Shown here: piece by piece, positions 7,837 to 8,487 of the stretch
Layout: the number at the start of each line of letters is the position of its first letter
Position numbering within the stretch: the stretch's first letter is position 1
Source of the DNA: Georgenia sp.
Lineage (GTDB): Bacteria > Actinomycetota > Actinomycetes > Actinomycetales > Actinomycetaceae
Direction: 5' to 3'
DNA: 8,487 nucleotides
NCBI GenBank assembly: GCA_027322565.1
Contig: DAHVRG010000144.1
Location: forward strand, 1-8,487
Translations under genes and position numbers: made by a program
Notes under the pieces: generated by a model
Seen by the model: only the letters and a program-made list of their open reading frames with translations
Told to the model about the DNA's origin: nothing
Database searches by the model: none

Positions 7837-8487
7837 TCAGCGGCCCTGCCACGCCTCGGGGTACCCGGGCAGGTCCTCGCCACCGAACTTGGCGTAGTGC
7901 AGCGAGGGCATCTCGGCGTTGCGCTCGAGGAAGTCGGCGCGGTCGGCCTCGGTGACCGGCTCCTGCGGGAGCACCCACTCGGCCGGCACCTCCTCGCCGT
8001 TCCAGATCATCTCGGCGGCCAGCACCGGGGTGCGCCACTGGAAGTTGGAGTAGACCAGGGCGATCGCCGTCATGCCGGTCTCCTCCCACTTGCGCATGAA
8101 GCTCAGCTCGTCCTCGCCGACGAAGACGGGGTAGTCCGCGCCCATGTCCTCGAAGGCCTCGATGGCGGCCACGGCGCCGTCACCGGCGTCCATCCAGATG
8201 CCGTCGACGTCACCGCGCTGGAGGTACTGGGTGACGATATCCTTGATCTTCGCGGCGTCGCCCTCGGTGAACTCCACCCCGACGACCTCGAGGTCGCTCT
8301 GGGAGAAGATGTCGTTGGCCGCGCCCCAGCGGTGCTCCAGGACGTCCACGCCCGGCAAGATCCGCAGCGCGAGCACCCGCGAGCCGGGCTCGAGGTTGTC
8401 GACGAGGAACTCCGCGCCGCTGGCGCCGTAGGCGTAGCCGCCGATCGGGTGGATGAAGGTCACGGCGCAGTCGGTGTTGACGCCGCG
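7837..8487 (-). CDS. Sugar-type ABC transporter substrate-binding protein (C-terminal part; 5' end cut by window)
   Basis: The frame is open at the right edge and ends at TGA 7837-7839, giving 216 visible residues. The start, signal peptide and any lipobox lie outside the window; the GTG at 8463 is an internal Val codon, since the frame continues upstream as RGVNTDCAV. The visible part looks like the second half of a Peripla_BP_4 (ribose/simple-sugar class) protein: an alternating strand/helix pattern, DGIWMDAGDGAVAAIEAFEDMG and VFVGEDELSFM as hinge and binding-cleft strands, and a tail ending LPGYPEAWQGR. Such proteins capture a small sugar or related polar solute outside the membrane and deliver it to a permease/ATPase pair, whose genes would be expected outside this window. 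Its position ahead of a sugar epimerase and a secreted sugar-oxidoreductase-like protein supports a carbohydrate ligand, but the ligand itself cannot be read. Confidence 0.85.
   Translation of the reverse strand, partial: RGVNTDCAVTFIHPIGGYAYGASGAEFLVDNLEPGSRVLALRILPGVDVLEHRWGAANDIFSQSDLEVVGVEFTEGDAAKIKDIVTQYLQRGDVDGIWMDAGDGAVAAIEAFEDMGADYPVFVGEDELSFMRKWEETGMTAIALVYSNFQWRTPVLAAEMIWNGEEVPAEWVLPQEPVTEADRADFLERNAEMPSLHYAKFGGEDLPGYPEAWQGR

Noticed and set aside
7749..7883. N-terminal extension of the epimerase to an in-frame ATG at 7883
   Set aside because: It would overlap the end of the binding-protein gene, translate through the hairpin and add an Arg/Pro-rich segment absent from the family; the ATG at 7748 has a Shine-Dalgarno site and a family-like N-terminus.
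8461..8463. GTG as the start of the binding-protein gene
   Set aside because: The frame stays open to the window edge, and the fragment would be far too short for a substrate-binding protein; the real start is outside the window.

Overview
The window comes from a very high-GC actinobacterium. Codon third positions are almost always G or C, and the modular secreted protein that fills most of the window resembles those of Micrococcales such as Cellulomonas, Isoptericola or Georgenia. That placement is inferred from style, not from a marker gene. All genes supported here lie on the minus strand and read from high to low coordinates, with gaps of 78-88 nt that could belong to one operon.

In transcription order the window holds: (1) the C-terminal 216 residues of a sugar-type ABC transporter substrate-binding protein, cut by the right edge (7837-8487); (2) an 88-nt gap with a perfect 13-bp GC-rich hairpin; (3) a complete 287-aa sugar epimerase/isomerase of the D-tagatose/D-psicose 3-epimerase type (6885-7748); (4) a 78-nt gap with a strong ribosome binding site; (5) a giant secreted multidomain protein, at least 2268 aa, whose 3' end is cut by the left edge (1-6806).

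The giant protein has a Sec-type signal peptide, a ThuA-like domain, a glucose/sorbosone-dehydrogenase-like (PQQ-type) beta-propeller and a PKD domain. These are followed by a His-containing region running into a CBM6-like module, an Ig-like domain, three concanavalin-like beta-sandwich modules (the last two a tandem pair), a Cu/Zn-SOD-like domain, another Ig-like domain, a short surface-protein module and a run of 45-residue VCBS/FG-GAP-type repeats. It is one uninterrupted frame across 6.8 kb. The long plus-strand reading frames opposite it follow from its codon choice and are not genes.

A reasonable but inferred model is an uptake-and-catabolism operon. The secreted protein would bind and oxidise a carbohydrate outside the cell, the ABC transporter would import the product, and the epimerase would convert it in the cytoplasm. 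The substrate cannot be read from the sequence. I saw no RNA genes, insertion sequences, CRISPR arrays, attachment sites or origins.
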